Of a DNA stretch of 64,000 nucleotides, positions 1-8,751 are shown piece by piece. The translations under genes and the position numbers were made by a program. The stretch is from CAVPTL01 sp963729195 (GTDB taxonomy: Bacteria > Actinomycetota > Thermoleophilia > Gaiellales > JAICJC01). The stretch is taken from NCBI GenBank assembly GCA_963729195.1, contig CAVSNF010000019.1, positions 310,001 through 374,000 of the forward strand, given 5' to 3'. How positions within the stretch are numbered: position 1 is the first letter of the stretch; every line of letters begins with the position of its first letter. The notes beneath the pieces were generated by a model. It searched no databases and was not told where the DNA came from. It worked only from the letters and a program-made list of their open reading frames with translations.

Positions 1-510
1 GGCAGCCAGCACCAGCGAGGTGCAGACGGCGGCGACCACCGGCAGGATTCTCGATCGCACATCCGAGCCGGAGCCAAGCGCGTGGATCACGGCCACCGGC
101 CAGATCACGTACACGGCCCAGTGCACCGCGCGCCATGCTCGATGACCCAGCCTGACTCGCACGAGGCTCGTGACGATCACGGCGGCCAGGAGATCAACCG
201 CGACCGCCCCCAGGCCGATCCACACCGGCCGGTAGGTCGACGCCAGCGGCACGACCGCGTCGATCAGCCGGATTCCCGCATAGGGGTCAGCGACCGCCGT
301 GGCGATGTGCACGCACACGAACACCACCACCAGCAGGGACAGGTTGCGATGCAGTCCTGCGATCACGAACCGCGGCATGCTCAGCATCTGTCCCGGACTC
401 ATGCTCACGAGTCCCAGCAGGAACGTGATGGTCAGGAGCATGAGCGTGACGATCCCTGTACCGCGGGTCAGGTACCACAGCGTGCGGGTGTCCAGCCCGA
501 TCGTGCTCAC
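1..510 (-). CDS. Ferric-reductase-like transmembrane protein (partial)
   Basis: The 3' end lies outside the window; 170 residues are visible. A GTG start at 508-510 overlaps the ApbE stop (GTGA), so the two are translationally coupled. The visible part is almost all hydrophobic, with about four to five membrane segments. Histidines sit in helix-like contexts (LHRNLSL, VHIAT, VHWAVY, VIHALGSG), as expected for heme ligands of the ferric-reductase-like domain. Such domains commonly co-occur with ApbE, which flavinylates extracytoplasmic electron carriers, so a role in transmembrane electron transfer is likely. The substrate cannot be told from sequence. Confidence 0.75.
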   Translation of the reverse strand, partial: MSTIGLDTRTLWYLTRGTGIVTLMLLTITFLLGLVSMSPGQMLSMPRFVIAGLHRNLSLLVVVFVCVHIATAVADPYAGIRLIDAVVPLASTYRPVWIGLGAVAVDLLAAVIVTSLVRVRLGHRAWRAVHWAVYVIWPVAVIHALGSGSDVRSRILPVVAAVCTSLVLAA

Positions 511-1436
511 TCGCTCTCCCCGGCGTTCGGCCATCCGCCCACACTGGTCACGTCACCTGTGGCTGTCACCAGTCTGGAGGGGAGTCCCGCCCGGGTCAGA
601 CGCGCCAAGGCACCACGCCCATCGACGATAGCGGCGGTGCTGGCAACGTTGGCTGCGACACACGTACCGGCAGCCACGGTGACCGTTCGCCACACGACCT
701 CGGCGGAGCGGCCGCGGCGGGGATCGACGATGTGGTGACAACGCTCTCCGGCTCTTTCCCAGGTGCGCGTGGTGGTGCTGGACGTGGCGATCGCCCCCCT
801 GGTGATCGCAATCGCCTGCTCGATCTGATCGAGGTCGGCCCGGTGGTCGTCGGCGATCCCTATCGACCATCCGCCCGCCGGCGCAGGCCCTGCGGTGCCG
901 AGGTCTCCGCCGATGCTCACAAGCACCCCACAGCCCACGACTTTTGCCGCTCGTGCGACCGCCCGATCGACTGCCAGTGCCTTCCCGGTCGCCCCCAGAT
1001 CGAGGTTCGTGCCCCGGCGGACGCGCACCTCCCGCCGTGCTTTGTCGAAACCGACCGTGCTGATGCCGGGAACCCGGCGTTCGTCGGGGAGGGGGCGATC
1101 CAGCGGCACCAACTGGGCGTAGTCGCGGTCGTACCCGATCGCTGAAACCGCGGTTCCGACCGTGGGGTCGACCAGCCCGCCGGTCGCCTCGGCGGCCCTG
1201 AAAGCCACGCTCAGCGCCTCAGCCAAGAGCGGGCTGACCGTGGCGGGACTGTCGGGCGCCTCTTGCAGCTGCATCAGCTCGGAGTCGGGCCGAAACCGGC
1301 TGTACGTGCGGTCGATCTCGGCGATCTCGGCTTCGACCTCGGCAACCGCCGCGGCCAGCCGGCGGGGACTGGTGACCGCCACCACGGTGGTCGTCCCGAG
1401 CGCGTCGAAACGCGCGCTGACGCTCGACGAACTCAT
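507..1436 (-). CDS. apbE: FAD:protein FMN transferase (ApbE family)
   Basis: ApbE moves FMN from FAD onto a Thr/Ser of target flavoproteins. About 309 residues from the ATG at 1436, whose ATG overlaps the TGA of the upstream small gene (ATGA). Family motifs in order: an N-terminal FDALGTT, LDLGATGKALAVDRA mid-protein, SIGGDLG, and HHIVDPRRG followed by a C-terminal ANVASTAAI stretch. In most ApbE proteins that last motif has Asp (DALSTA-like), a metal ligand; here it is Asn. No signal peptide is evident. The reading frame extends upstream to 1586, but that part reads the neighbouring gene out of frame. It forms an operon with the membrane protein at 1-510. Confidence 0.9.
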   Translation of the reverse strand: MSSSSVSARFDALGTTTVVAVTSPRRLAAAVAEVEAEIAEIDRTYSRFRPDSELMQLQEAPDSPATVSPLLAEALSVAFRAAEATGGLVDPTVGTAVSAIGYDRDYAQLVPLDRPLPDERRVPGISTVGFDKARREVRVRRGTNLDLGATGKALAVDRAVARAAKVVGCGVLVSIGGDLGTAGPAPAGGWSIGIADDHRADLDQIEQAIAITRGAIATSSTTTRTWERAGERCHHIVDPRRGRSAEVVWRTVTVAAGTCVAANVASTAAIVDGRGALARLTRAGLPSRLVTATGDVTSVGGWPNAGESE

Positions 1437-1749
1437 GATCCGCCTGTGACCGTGATCGGTGGTGACGAGGTCGAGGTGACCGGTGGCGGAGCCGGCTGCG
1501 TGGTGGTTGGTGGCGCAGTCGGCTGCGTGGTTGTCGACGGCGGGCTGCTGGGGGCGCTCTGGGCCGCGATGCACACTGGTGGACAACGCTCGCCGGCTGT
1601 GGCGGAGACGTGAACCGACCCGGATTCGAGCGTGCAGCCGCCACCGAGATGACCAGCGCCCCTGTCGCGGCGGCAGCGGCGGCCACCCTGGTGAGGCGGG
1701 AGATGCGAGCGCGGCCGAGGTCGCGGTGGCGTATCCGGTGGTGTCTCAT
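1434..1749 (-). CDS. Small secreted Pro/Thr-rich protein (frameshifted)
   Basis: Starts at the ATG at 1749: a basic N-terminus, then a hydrophobic Ala/Val-rich segment (RVAAAAAATGALVISVAA) resembling a signal peptide or anchor. A one-base frame change near 1572-1600 is needed to continue into a Pro/Thr/Ser-rich tail (PSTTTQPTAPPTTTQP, then PPITVTGGS) ending at the TGA at 1434. That stop overlaps the apbE start, which argues that this is the real frame. The length is about 105 residues. No homologue is recognised; position suggests a role with the ApbE / ferric-reductase-like pair. An alternative ATG lies at 1773. Confidence 0.5.
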
Positions 1750-1829
1750 GACTCCACTGTGGCCGCGGAACATGAACGGTTATTCACGCTCGGTCGCCGG
1801 TCGCGGGCACGTCGCGGTACCGTCAGGTC

Positions 1830-2490
1830 ATGCACCTCCTCGTGGTGGATGACGAACCGCGGCTTCTGAGTCTGCTGGAGCGGGGCCTTCGCACGCAGGG
1901 GTTCGACGTGCAGACCGCGGGCAGCGCCGATGAGGCACTGTCGCTCGCCCGCGCCGATCCGCCCACGCTGGCCGTGCTGGACGTGATGATGCCGGGGGCG
2001 GATGGGTTCGAGCTGTTGGAGGCGCTACGGGGGGTGGTGCCGGGCATGCCGGTGATCATGCTCACCGCTCGGTCGGCGGTGGAGGACAGGATTCACGGCT
2101 TGGAGCTGGGGGCGGTCGACTATGTCGTCAAGCCGTTCTCGTTCAGGGAGCTGACCGCTCGAATTCGTGCCCAGATCCGCCGCAGCGCCGAGCCGCCGGT
2201 GGAGCTGCTCAGCGCCGGAAGCACGCGTCTGGACGTGTACAAACGTGAGCTCGAATCACCGCCGGGGGTGTTACACGCTTTCCAACCGGGAGTTCACGCT
2301 GCTCGCCCATCTGATGCGAAATCCCGGTCAGGTACTGACCCGGTCTCAGCTGGCCGAGGGTGCGTGGGACACCCTCACCGACGTGCGCTCGAACATGATC
2401 GACGTGTACATCGCATCGTTACGGCAGAAGCTCGCGCCGGGCACGATTGAGACAGTTCGGGGCGTCGGCTATCGCCTCTCGCCTGAATGA
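1830..2490 (+). CDS. OmpR-family response regulator (frameshifted)
   Basis: DNA-binding response regulator partnered with the kinase at 2487. The receiver domain (residues 1-115) carries the acidic pair DDE, the phospho-acceptor Asp in VLDVMMPG, the Thr of LTAR and Lys in VVKPF. The winged-helix output domain follows (NREFTLLAHLMRNPG, IDVYIASLRQKL, TVRGVGYRL). The two halves are in different frames: the five-G run at about 2264-2268 has one G too many, and removing it joins them exactly. The stop overlaps the kinase ATG. Confidence 0.88.
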
Positions 2491-3834
2491 TCAGGCACGT
2501 CTCGCTGCGCACGCGGCTGGCGCTGCTCTATGCCGGCCTGGCCATGATCGTGCTCGCCATCAGCCTGCTGACCGTGTACGAGTACGCCCACCGCAACGCG
2601 CTCAACCGGGTCGACAGCTCACTCCGATCTGACGCGGACAAGCTCGGCGGACGAGCTGAGGGAGCAGAACACGGGGATGAGCCGGGATCGGGCGAGCGAT
2701 TCGTCCACGCCCGCGAAGCGGTCGCCTCGGGCCACCTGCTCGCCTTGTACGACGACCACCGTGTGATCGCCCCCAACGCCGATGGGCGCGCGCTCGCCAC
2801 CCGGGCGCGCGAGTCGGGGCTCTTCTCCCAGACAGCGCATGTGGCCACACTGCAGCTTCCGTCGGGGAAGTTTCGGGTCAGCGTGGTGCCGATCGACAGC
2901 GGTGAATACGCGTTGGCCGCGGCCCCGCTCGAGCCGGTGCTGGAATCGATGGAGAGCCTGCTTCACGCCACTCTGCTGGCCGGCGCGGTCGGCGTGGTTC
3001 TGACCACGGTGGGCGCCTGGTTCGCGGCTCGCCGCGGCCTGCGGCCGCTGGAGTCGATCACGACGTTGGCAAACGAGGTCGCGCCAGATGCCATGGGACT
3101 GCGGACGGGACTCGAGAACCGCGACGAGATCGGTGCGGTGGCGGCTGCCATCGACCGCATGCTCAACCGCTTGGAGACGGCCTTCGACTCGCAGAAGCAG
3201 TTCCTGGAGGATGCGTCGCACGAGCTGCGCACCCCGCTCACGATCGCTCGCGGCCATCTCGAGTTGCTCGCGGAGAATCCCGACGCCACCACGGAGCAGC
3301 GCGACGAGGCGGTGGAGGTGGCGATCGCCGAGATCGATCGGATGGGCCGGCTGGTCGACGGGCTGCTTCAGCTGGCCCGCGCGAGCGAGGTTGAGCGGCT
3401 CAACATCGTGGCTGTCCCGGTCGAGCCACTGCTCCAGTCGATCGCCTCGCAGCTGTCACGTCTGGGCGAGCGGGACTGGGCGGTGATTGCGGTGGACGGC
3501 GGCAGCGTGTCGGCTGACGAGGACGTGCTGCGCCAGATCGTGCTCAACCTCGCCCGAAATGCCGAGGAGCACAGCCCTGCCGGCTCGCGCATCGAGTTCT
3601 CGGCGACGACCCGCGGTGAGCATGTCGAGATCACGGTTGCCGATCGCGGCACGCGGCATCGACCCGAAGGTGCGCGACCACCTGTTTGAACGCTTCGCCC
3701 ATGACGGCGAGGGCATCGGGCTCGGCCTCGCGATTTCCCAGGCGTTGGCCGAGGTTCAGCAGGGGACGATCTCACTCGCGGATCGGCCAGGAGGTGGCAC
3801 GGTCGCGACGGTGCGCCTCCCAACCGCCGTTTAG
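2487..3834 (+). CDS. Sensor histidine kinase (frameshifted near C-terminus)
   Basis: Membrane kinase of about 448 residues: TM1 near residues 10-30, a periplasmic loop, TM2 near 160-180, a HAMP-like linker, an H-box (DASHELRTPLTIARGHLELL; His in SHELRTP) at about 240-265, an N-box (LVLNLARNAEEHS-like) and a G1/G2 ATP lid. One extra base near 3652 splits the G1 motif; removing it gives DRGRGI, after which the other frame carries FERFAHDGEGIGLGLAIS to the stop. It overlaps the regulator start by 4 nt, so the pair is an operon. Its stop overlaps the convergent antiporter stop. Confidence 0.88.
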
Positions 3835-5015
3835 ACCGGCTCGGTCGCGCTCTCTCGCGCGAGGCTGGGCGCGCCTCGCTCGCTGGGGTCGACCTCAGCG
3901 GCGACCTGCTCTGCGGTGGGACTGAAGAAGTGCTGGGCGATCGCGGTGGGGACGATCGCCGAGAGCACGACCACGGTTACCAGCAGCGAGAACTGGGTCT
4001 CGTCGATGATCCCCGCCTGGAGTCCGTACAGCGACGTGATCGTGCCGAATGTCAGGCCGGTCGACATCAGCAGCGTCGTGAACGCCGCGTGCGGTTTGGC
4101 GTAGCGGCGCGCCAGCGGGTAGACGCCGGCGAACTTGGGCGCGATCTTGGCCACGATCAGCAGGGCCAGCACACCCAGGTTGGCCCACACCGCCGAGAGC
4201 GACACATTGAGCCCGCCCTTGATGAAGAAGAACGGCGTCAGAAACGCGAATGCGACCACGCGCAGGCGCTCCTGCTCCTGGCGGTGCTGGACGTAGTGCC
4301 CGCTCATCGCCAGGCCGAGGATGAACGCGGGCAGCACCGGTTGGCTGTCTGCCTTGGTGCCGAAGTAGATCAGCACGAAGAGCGCGGCGAACACCAGCTT
4401 GATCTCCGGCTCGATCACGCGGTCGCCGTAGCGGCCGAAGAACCACGGCGCGATCTTGGGGAGGCCCCAGATGAATGCGATCGAGAGCACCACGAATGGG
4501 ATCACCCACAGGTTGGGGGTGACGAACAGCACCGACAGGCCGATCACCGTGAGGATGTCGGTGATGAAGGTCGCCGACATGATCCGTTTGCCGATGATCG
4601 AGCGGTTCAGGCCGGTCTCGACCAGCACTGCGTAGACGACCGCCAGGCTGGTGGTGGAGAGTGCCAGCCCGCCGATCTCGGCCTGGTCTCTGCTCCACCC
4701 GGCCAGCCAGTAGCAGGCACCGAGTGCGACCACGAACGGCGCGGCGAACGAGACCGCGCCGATCAGGACGCTGGCCCGCCACTCGCGGCGAAATTGGGGC
4801 ACGTCGACCTCCGCGCCCGCCAGGAACGTCAGCAGCACACCCGCGAACGTGCCGATGAACGAGAGCCAGTCGGGCACGCTCACCGTGAACAGGTTTCCCA
4901 CCGCGACGCCGGCAGCCAGCTCGATCAGCGCGACCGAGAGGCCGGCCTCGATCGACACCATGCTCGCCAAAAGAATCGCCGTCGTCAGCAGCGCTGCTAG
5001 GGCTAGATCGCTCAC
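3831..5015 (-). CDS. CPA2-family monovalent cation:proton antiporter
   Basis: An intact 394-residue polytopic membrane protein with about 12 hydrophobic segments, typical of the Kef/NhaP-like Na(K)/H exchanger domain. There is no C-terminal TrkA-N nucleotide-binding domain; the tail is a short polar stretch. The charged FLAGAEVDVPQF segment and the helix with TTSLAVVYAVLVETGLN match conserved parts of the family. The ion specificity cannot be assigned. It is convergent with the kinase gene and shares 4 nt with it at the stops. Confidence 0.85.
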   Translation of the reverse strand: MSDLALAALLTTAILLASMVSIEAGLSVALIELAAGVAVGNLFTVSVPDWLSFIGTFAGVLLTFLAGAEVDVPQFRREWRASVLIGAVSFAAPFVVALGACYWLAGWSRDQAEIGGLALSTTSLAVVYAVLVETGLNRSIIGKRIMSATFITDILTVIGLSVLFVTPNLWVIPFVVLSIAFIWGLPKIAPWFFGRYGDRVIEPEIKLVFAALFVLIYFGTKADSQPVLPAFILGLAMSGHYVQHRQEQERLRVVAFAFLTPFFFIKGGLNVSLSAVWANLGVLALLIVAKIAPKFAGVYPLARRYAKPHAAFTTLLMSTGLTFGTITSLYGLQAGIIDETQFSLLVTVVVLSAIVPTAIAQHFFSPTAEQVAAEVDPSERGAPSLARESATEPV

Positions 5016-5155
5016 CGCACACCTCCAGGACGTGGTTCTACCGAGTGGTAGAGGCCATCAGCCCCTGAGGGCGGTTAGGCGCGAGCCTCATCGCGCGTGC
5101 CCGAAGATTAGCGCGTCGGGCGACCCGAGATCGCGAGGTACGGTTCACCGACCCG

Positions 5156-5983
5156 ATGGTCATCCACCTCATCGACGGCACCTACGAGCTCTTTCGCCAG
5201 TTCTACGGCAGGCGCAGGGGCGCTTCGGAAGACGTGGAGTTCGGTGCAGTCATCGGTGTTCTGCATTCGCTCTTGCAGATGATCGAGGAGGGGGCGACCC
5301 ACATCGGGGTGGCAACCGATCACGTGATCGAGTCCTTCCGCAACGATCTGTGGCCCGGGTACAAGACCGGAGCGGGGGTCGATCCGCGATTGTTCTCGCA
5401 GTTTCAGCCGCTGGAGCAGGCGGTCGCCGCGATGGGGGTCGCGATCTGGCCGATGATCGAGCTGGAAGCCGATGACGGGCTGGCCTCGGCGGCCCGCATC
5501 GCAGATGCCGACGACGCCGTCGAGCAGGTGCGGATCTGGACGCCGGACAAGGATCTGGGACAGTCCGTTCGCGGCGACCGGGTGGTGCAGGTCGACCGGC
5601 GTGCCAACGCGATCCGAAATGCCGAGGGGGTGCGCGAGAAGTTCGGTGTGGATCCCGTGCTGATCCCCGACCTGTTGGCGCTGGTCGGCGACGCGGCGGA
5701 CGGCTATCCGGGGATTCCCGGGATCGGCCGGGTCACGGCCGCTCGCCTGCTGAACACGCACGGCCCGGTCGAGCAGTTTCCCGCGGAGGTGCTCAGCGAC
5801 GACCGGCGTGAACTGGCGCTGCTGTTCAAGGATCTGGCAACGCTCCGAGACGGTGCCGAGCTGTTCAGCGAGGGTGACGATCTGGCCTGGGCCGGCCCGA
5901 CGGCCGACTTCGCGGATTGGGTCGAGCAGCTGGGGGATGCCAGGCTCGCCGAGCGGGCCGTCGCGGCGCAGTCTTTGCGGTAG
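5156..5983 (+). CDS. 5'-3' exonuclease (PIN/H3TH domain, Pol I-like)
   Basis: A 275-residue stand-alone protein resembling the N-terminal exonuclease of DNA polymerase I. The acidic clusters expected for two-metal catalysis are present (LIDGTYELFR near the N-terminus, LEADDGLASAAR near 100, WTPDKDLGQ near 130, VGDAADGYPG near 175), followed by the helix-three-turn-helix DNA-binding segment GIPGIGRVTAARLL. No polymerase domain follows. It sits directly upstream of dinB, separated by 30 nt that contain an SOS box, so it is probably a DNA-repair gene. Confidence 0.85.
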   Translation: MVIHLIDGTYELFRQFYGRRRGASEDVEFGAVIGVLHSLLQMIEEGATHIGVATDHVIESFRNDLWPGYKTGAGVDPRLFSQFQPLEQAVAAMGVAIWPMIELEADDGLASAARIADADDAVEQVRIWTPDKDLGQSVRGDRVVQVDRRANAIRNAEGVREKFGVDPVLIPDLLALVGDAADGYPGIPGIGRVTAARLLNTHGPVEQFPAEVLSDDRRELALLFKDLATLRDGAELFSEGDDLAWAGPTADFADWVEQLGDARLAERAVAAQSLR

Positions 5984-5997
5984 ACCGCCAGTCTATG

Positions 5998-6011
5998 CGA
6001 ACATACGTTCG
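5998..6011. promoter_or_regulatory. LexA (SOS) box upstream of dinB
   Basis: The palindrome CGAACATACGTTCG matches the Gram-positive LexA operator CGAAC-N4-GTTCG perfectly. It ends two bases before the dinB ATG at 6014, so LexA bound here would block transcription or initiation. The position implies a start site within or just upstream of the box, giving a very short leader. Confidence 0.85.
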
Positions 6012-6013
6012 GT

Positions 6014-7201
6014 ATGGCCGAGGCGACCATTCTCCACGCCGATCTGGATGCGTTCTACGCGTCGGTCGAGCAGCGAGACGATCCCCGCTTGCGTGGACGG
6101 GCGGTGATCGTCGGGGGCGGGGTGGTGCTGGCAGCCAGCTACGAGGCCAAGGCCCACGGTGTCCGCACCGCGATGAGCGGTCGGCAGGCGCGCGGGCTGT
6201 GTCCGCACGCGATCGTGGTCGGTCCGCGCATGACCGCCTACTCCGAGGCGAGCAAGGCGGTCTACCGGGTCTTCGACGACATCTCACCGCTGGTGGAAGG
6301 GCTCTCGATCGACGAGGCGTTCCTGGACGTGCGCGGGATGCGGCGGATCGCCGGATCCCCGGTCGACATCGCCGTGCGGCTGCGCCGGGCGGTGCTGGAA
6401 CGGGTGGGACTGCCGATCACTGTCGGCATCGCTCGCACCAAGTTTCTGGCCAAGGTGGCGAGCGGGGTGGCCAAGCCCGACGGTCTGCTGGTGGTGCCGC
6501 CCGACGGAGAGCTCGAGTTTCTGCACCCGCTGCCGGTGGAGCGGCTGTGGGGCGTGGGGCCGGTGACTTCGAGGAAGCTGCGCGAGCGGGGGATCGTGAC
6601 CGTGGCCCAGGTCGCCCGGCTCGACGAGGCCGCACTGGTGTCGCTCTTGGGGCGCGCCTCGGGGAGGCATCTGCATGCTCTCGCTCACAATCGCGATCCC
6701 CGACCCGTACAGACCAGGCGCCGGAGGCGGTCGATCGGATCGCAGCGGGCACTCGGCCGATCGAGGCGGTCGATGGAGGAGATCGACGCCATCCTGATCT
6801 CGCTGGTCGACCGCGTCACCCGGCGGATGCGACTCGCCGGTCGGGTCGGGCGCACCGTCGTTCTGCGCTTTCGCTTCGACGATTTTTCGCGGGCGACGCG
6901 GTCGCACACACTGCCGTTTGCGACCGCGGAGACACAGCTGGTTCTGTCCACCGCCCGGCAGCTACTGGCATTCGCCGCGCCCATGATCAGTCACCGCGGC
7001 CTGACGCTGATCGGCGTGGCGGTCGCCAATCTGGACAACGAGACCCCGATGCAGCTGATGCTCCCATTCGAGCGCGCCCGGGATAGCGCGCTCGATGCGG
7101 CGGTGGATCAGGTGCGGGCGCGGTTCGGCACGGCGGCGATCACGAGAGCGGTGCTGCTGGGACGCGACCAGGGCTGGTCGGTGCCGCTGCTACCCGACTG
7201 A
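6014..7201 (+). CDS. dinB: DNA polymerase IV (Y-family translesion polymerase)
   Basis: An intact 395-residue Y-family polymerase. The palm carries HADLDAFYASVEQ (first catalytic Asp) and the SIDEAFLDV motif (catalytic Asp-Glu). HhH motifs follow (LWGVGPVTSRKLRERGI), then the little-finger domain. A beta-clamp-binding motif QLMLPF lies near residue 345. The LexA box immediately upstream predicts DNA-damage induction. The 3' end overlaps the convergent decarboxylase gene by 12 nt. A second Y-family gene lies at 32817. Confidence 0.95.
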   Translation: MAEATILHADLDAFYASVEQRDDPRLRGRAVIVGGGVVLAASYEAKAHGVRTAMSGRQARGLCPHAIVVGPRMTAYSEASKAVYRVFDDISPLVEGLSIDEAFLDVRGMRRIAGSPVDIAVRLRRAVLERVGLPITVGIARTKFLAKVASGVAKPDGLLVVPPDGELEFLHPLPVERLWGVGPVTSRKLRERGIVTVAQVARLDEAALVSLLGRASGRHLHALAHNRDPRPVQTRRRRRSIGSQRALGRSRRSMEEIDAILISLVDRVTRRMRLAGRVGRTVVLRFRFDDFSRATRSHTLPFATAETQLVLSTARQLLAFAAPMISHRGLTLIGVAVANLDNETPMQLMLPFERARDSALDAAVDQVRARFGTAAITRAVLLGRDQGWSVPLLPD

Positions 7202-8677
7202 CGGGCGCAGCTGCTGATCCAACTGCCGCCCGAGCGTCACGGCGGTATCCAGCAGGTCGTCGATCGTGTCAGCCTCGGCCCGGTAGTTGACGATGCAGGC
7301 CCGCAGGCAATACGCGCCGTCGACCTCAGCGTTGCTGGGGAATGTCCGGCCCTGTACCCGGATCTCATGCAGCAGCCGCTCGTTGAGCTGATTGAGGTAT
7401 ACCTCACGTCCCTCGCCGGATGGCAGATCCGGCGGTACGTAGCGGAAGCATGCGATCGAGAGGGCGACCGGGGCGATCGGCTCCAGCTCCTCGCGACGTG
7501 CCGCTTCGGCGTGCAGGTATTTGGCCAGATCCACGTCGTGGGCGATGCGCCGGGCATAGGCGTCCAGGCCGTACGCGGCCAACGACATCCACACCTTCAG
7601 CGCCATGAACGGGCGCGACCACGACGGCCCCAGGTCGCCAAAGTTCGAGCCGGCCTTGGTCATCTCGCGGTCCTCGTACACGTAGGCGGCCTCGGAGCCG
7701 TAGCTGGCGGCAAGCAGGGAGGGGTTTCGCACCAGCAGGCAGCCGCTCGCCTGCGGGGTGTACAACCACTTGTGGGGATCGAACGCGAGCGAGTCGGCCA
7801 GCTCGATGCCGGCGATCAAGGGCCGCAGCGAGGGGGCGAACATGGCAGCGCCTCCATAGGCGGCATCGACGTGGAACCACAGGCCGTGGCGGTGGCAGAT
7901 CACCGCCACCTGGTCCAGCGGATCGATCGAGCCGGTGCCGGTCGTGCCGGCGGTGGCGGCAACCGCGATCGGCCGCACCCCAGCGGCCAGATCGTCGACG
8001 ATCGCCTGCTCCAGCAGGTCGGTGCGCATGCGCTTCTGCTCATCGGTGGGGATCAGCCGCACGGCTCGAGATCCCAAGCCGAGTATGTCCCCGGCCTCCT
8101 CGATCGTGGCATGGGCCTCACGCGAGGTATAGATCGCCAGCGGCGTGGTGACCCCGTCTCGACGGACGTCGCCCCCGGCGCGGTTGTCGCGGGCGACTTT
8201 GAGTGCCGTCAGGTTCGAGGTGGCGCCGCCGCTCGTCATCAAGCCGCCGGCGCCGCTGGGCAGTCCGAACCGTTCCGCCATCCAGCGCATCAGGTGGAAC
8301 TCGAGTTCGGTGGCCGCGGGCGAGAGCACCCAGCCGCCCACGTTGGGGTTGAGCGCGGACGCCAGCAGGTCTGCAGCAGCGCCGGGGGTGGTGCCCGCCC
8401 CCGAGATGTAGGCCAGGAAGCCTGGGTGGCCGCAGAGCGTGGAGTGTTCGAACACCATCTGCCGCATTGAGAGTTCGAGCTGGTCGAGAGGCATCGGAGA
8501 TTCAGGGATTGGCAAGCTCATGGCCTCAGCGACCTGCTCAGCCGGCTCGACCCGGCTCACCGGCAGGTCGCGCATGCCCTCCAGCAACTCGCTCCAGATG
8601 CCCAGCATCCGTTCGGTCAGGTCACGCGCCTGCTCGGCATCCCAGTCCAGGTCTCGAACGGGTTGGGGGCGCTCCAT
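7190..8677 (-). CDS. PLP-dependent group II decarboxylase (aromatic-L-amino-acid decarboxylase family)
   Basis: An intact 495-residue enzyme of the AADC/tyrosine/DOPA decarboxylase-like family. Conserved features are the PLP phosphate-binding TSGGATSNLTAL near 145, the stacking histidine segment SREAHATIEEA, the cofactor Asp in FHVDAAYGGA and the Schiff-base lysine in FDPHKWLYTPQ near 305. The C-terminal substrate domain is complete. Substrate (amino acid versus cysteate or tyrosine) cannot be fixed from sequence. It is a single-gene unit on the minus strand between dinB and the CocE-type hydrolase. Confidence 0.9.
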   Translation of the reverse strand: MERPQPVRDLDWDAEQARDLTERMLGIWSELLEGMRDLPVSRVEPAEQVAEAMSLPIPESPMPLDQLELSMRQMVFEHSTLCGHPGFLAYISGAGTTPGAAADLLASALNPNVGGWVLSPAATELEFHLMRWMAERFGLPSGAGGLMTSGGATSNLTALKVARDNRAGGDVRRDGVTTPLAIYTSREAHATIEEAGDILGLGSRAVRLIPTDEQKRMRTDLLEQAIVDDLAAGVRPIAVAATAGTTGTGSIDPLDQVAVICHRHGLWFHVDAAYGGAAMFAPSLRPLIAGIELADSLAFDPHKWLYTPQASGCLLVRNPSLLAASYGSEAAYVYEDREMTKAGSNFGDLGPSWSRPFMALKVWMSLAAYGLDAYARRIAHDVDLAKYLHAEAARREELEPIAPVALSIACFRYVPPDLPSGEGREVYLNQLNERLLHEIRVQGRTFPSNAEVDGAYCLRACIVNYRAEADTIDDLLDTAVTLGRQLDQQLRPSVG

Positions 8678-8751
8678 TGGGGGAACCTACCGGATCGGTC
8701 ACCGCCGCAGCCGTCGCGTGATCGACCGGTTTCTGGGATCCTTCTCCGCTC

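Noticed and set aside
82..738. Long plus-strand reading frame rich in His/Arg/Asp
   Set aside because: It is antisense to the ferric-reductase-like gene and apbE; composition is that of a high-GC shadow frame and no protein motif is present.
1760..1785. A third copy of the palindromic repeat (GGTTATTCAC)
   Set aside because: Only about ten bases resemble one arm; there is no matching second arm.
3930..5000. A 356-codon plus-strand frame antisense to the antiporter
   Set aside because: Gln/His/Arg/Glu-rich low-complexity shadow; the minus-strand frame encodes a clear CPA2 antiporter.
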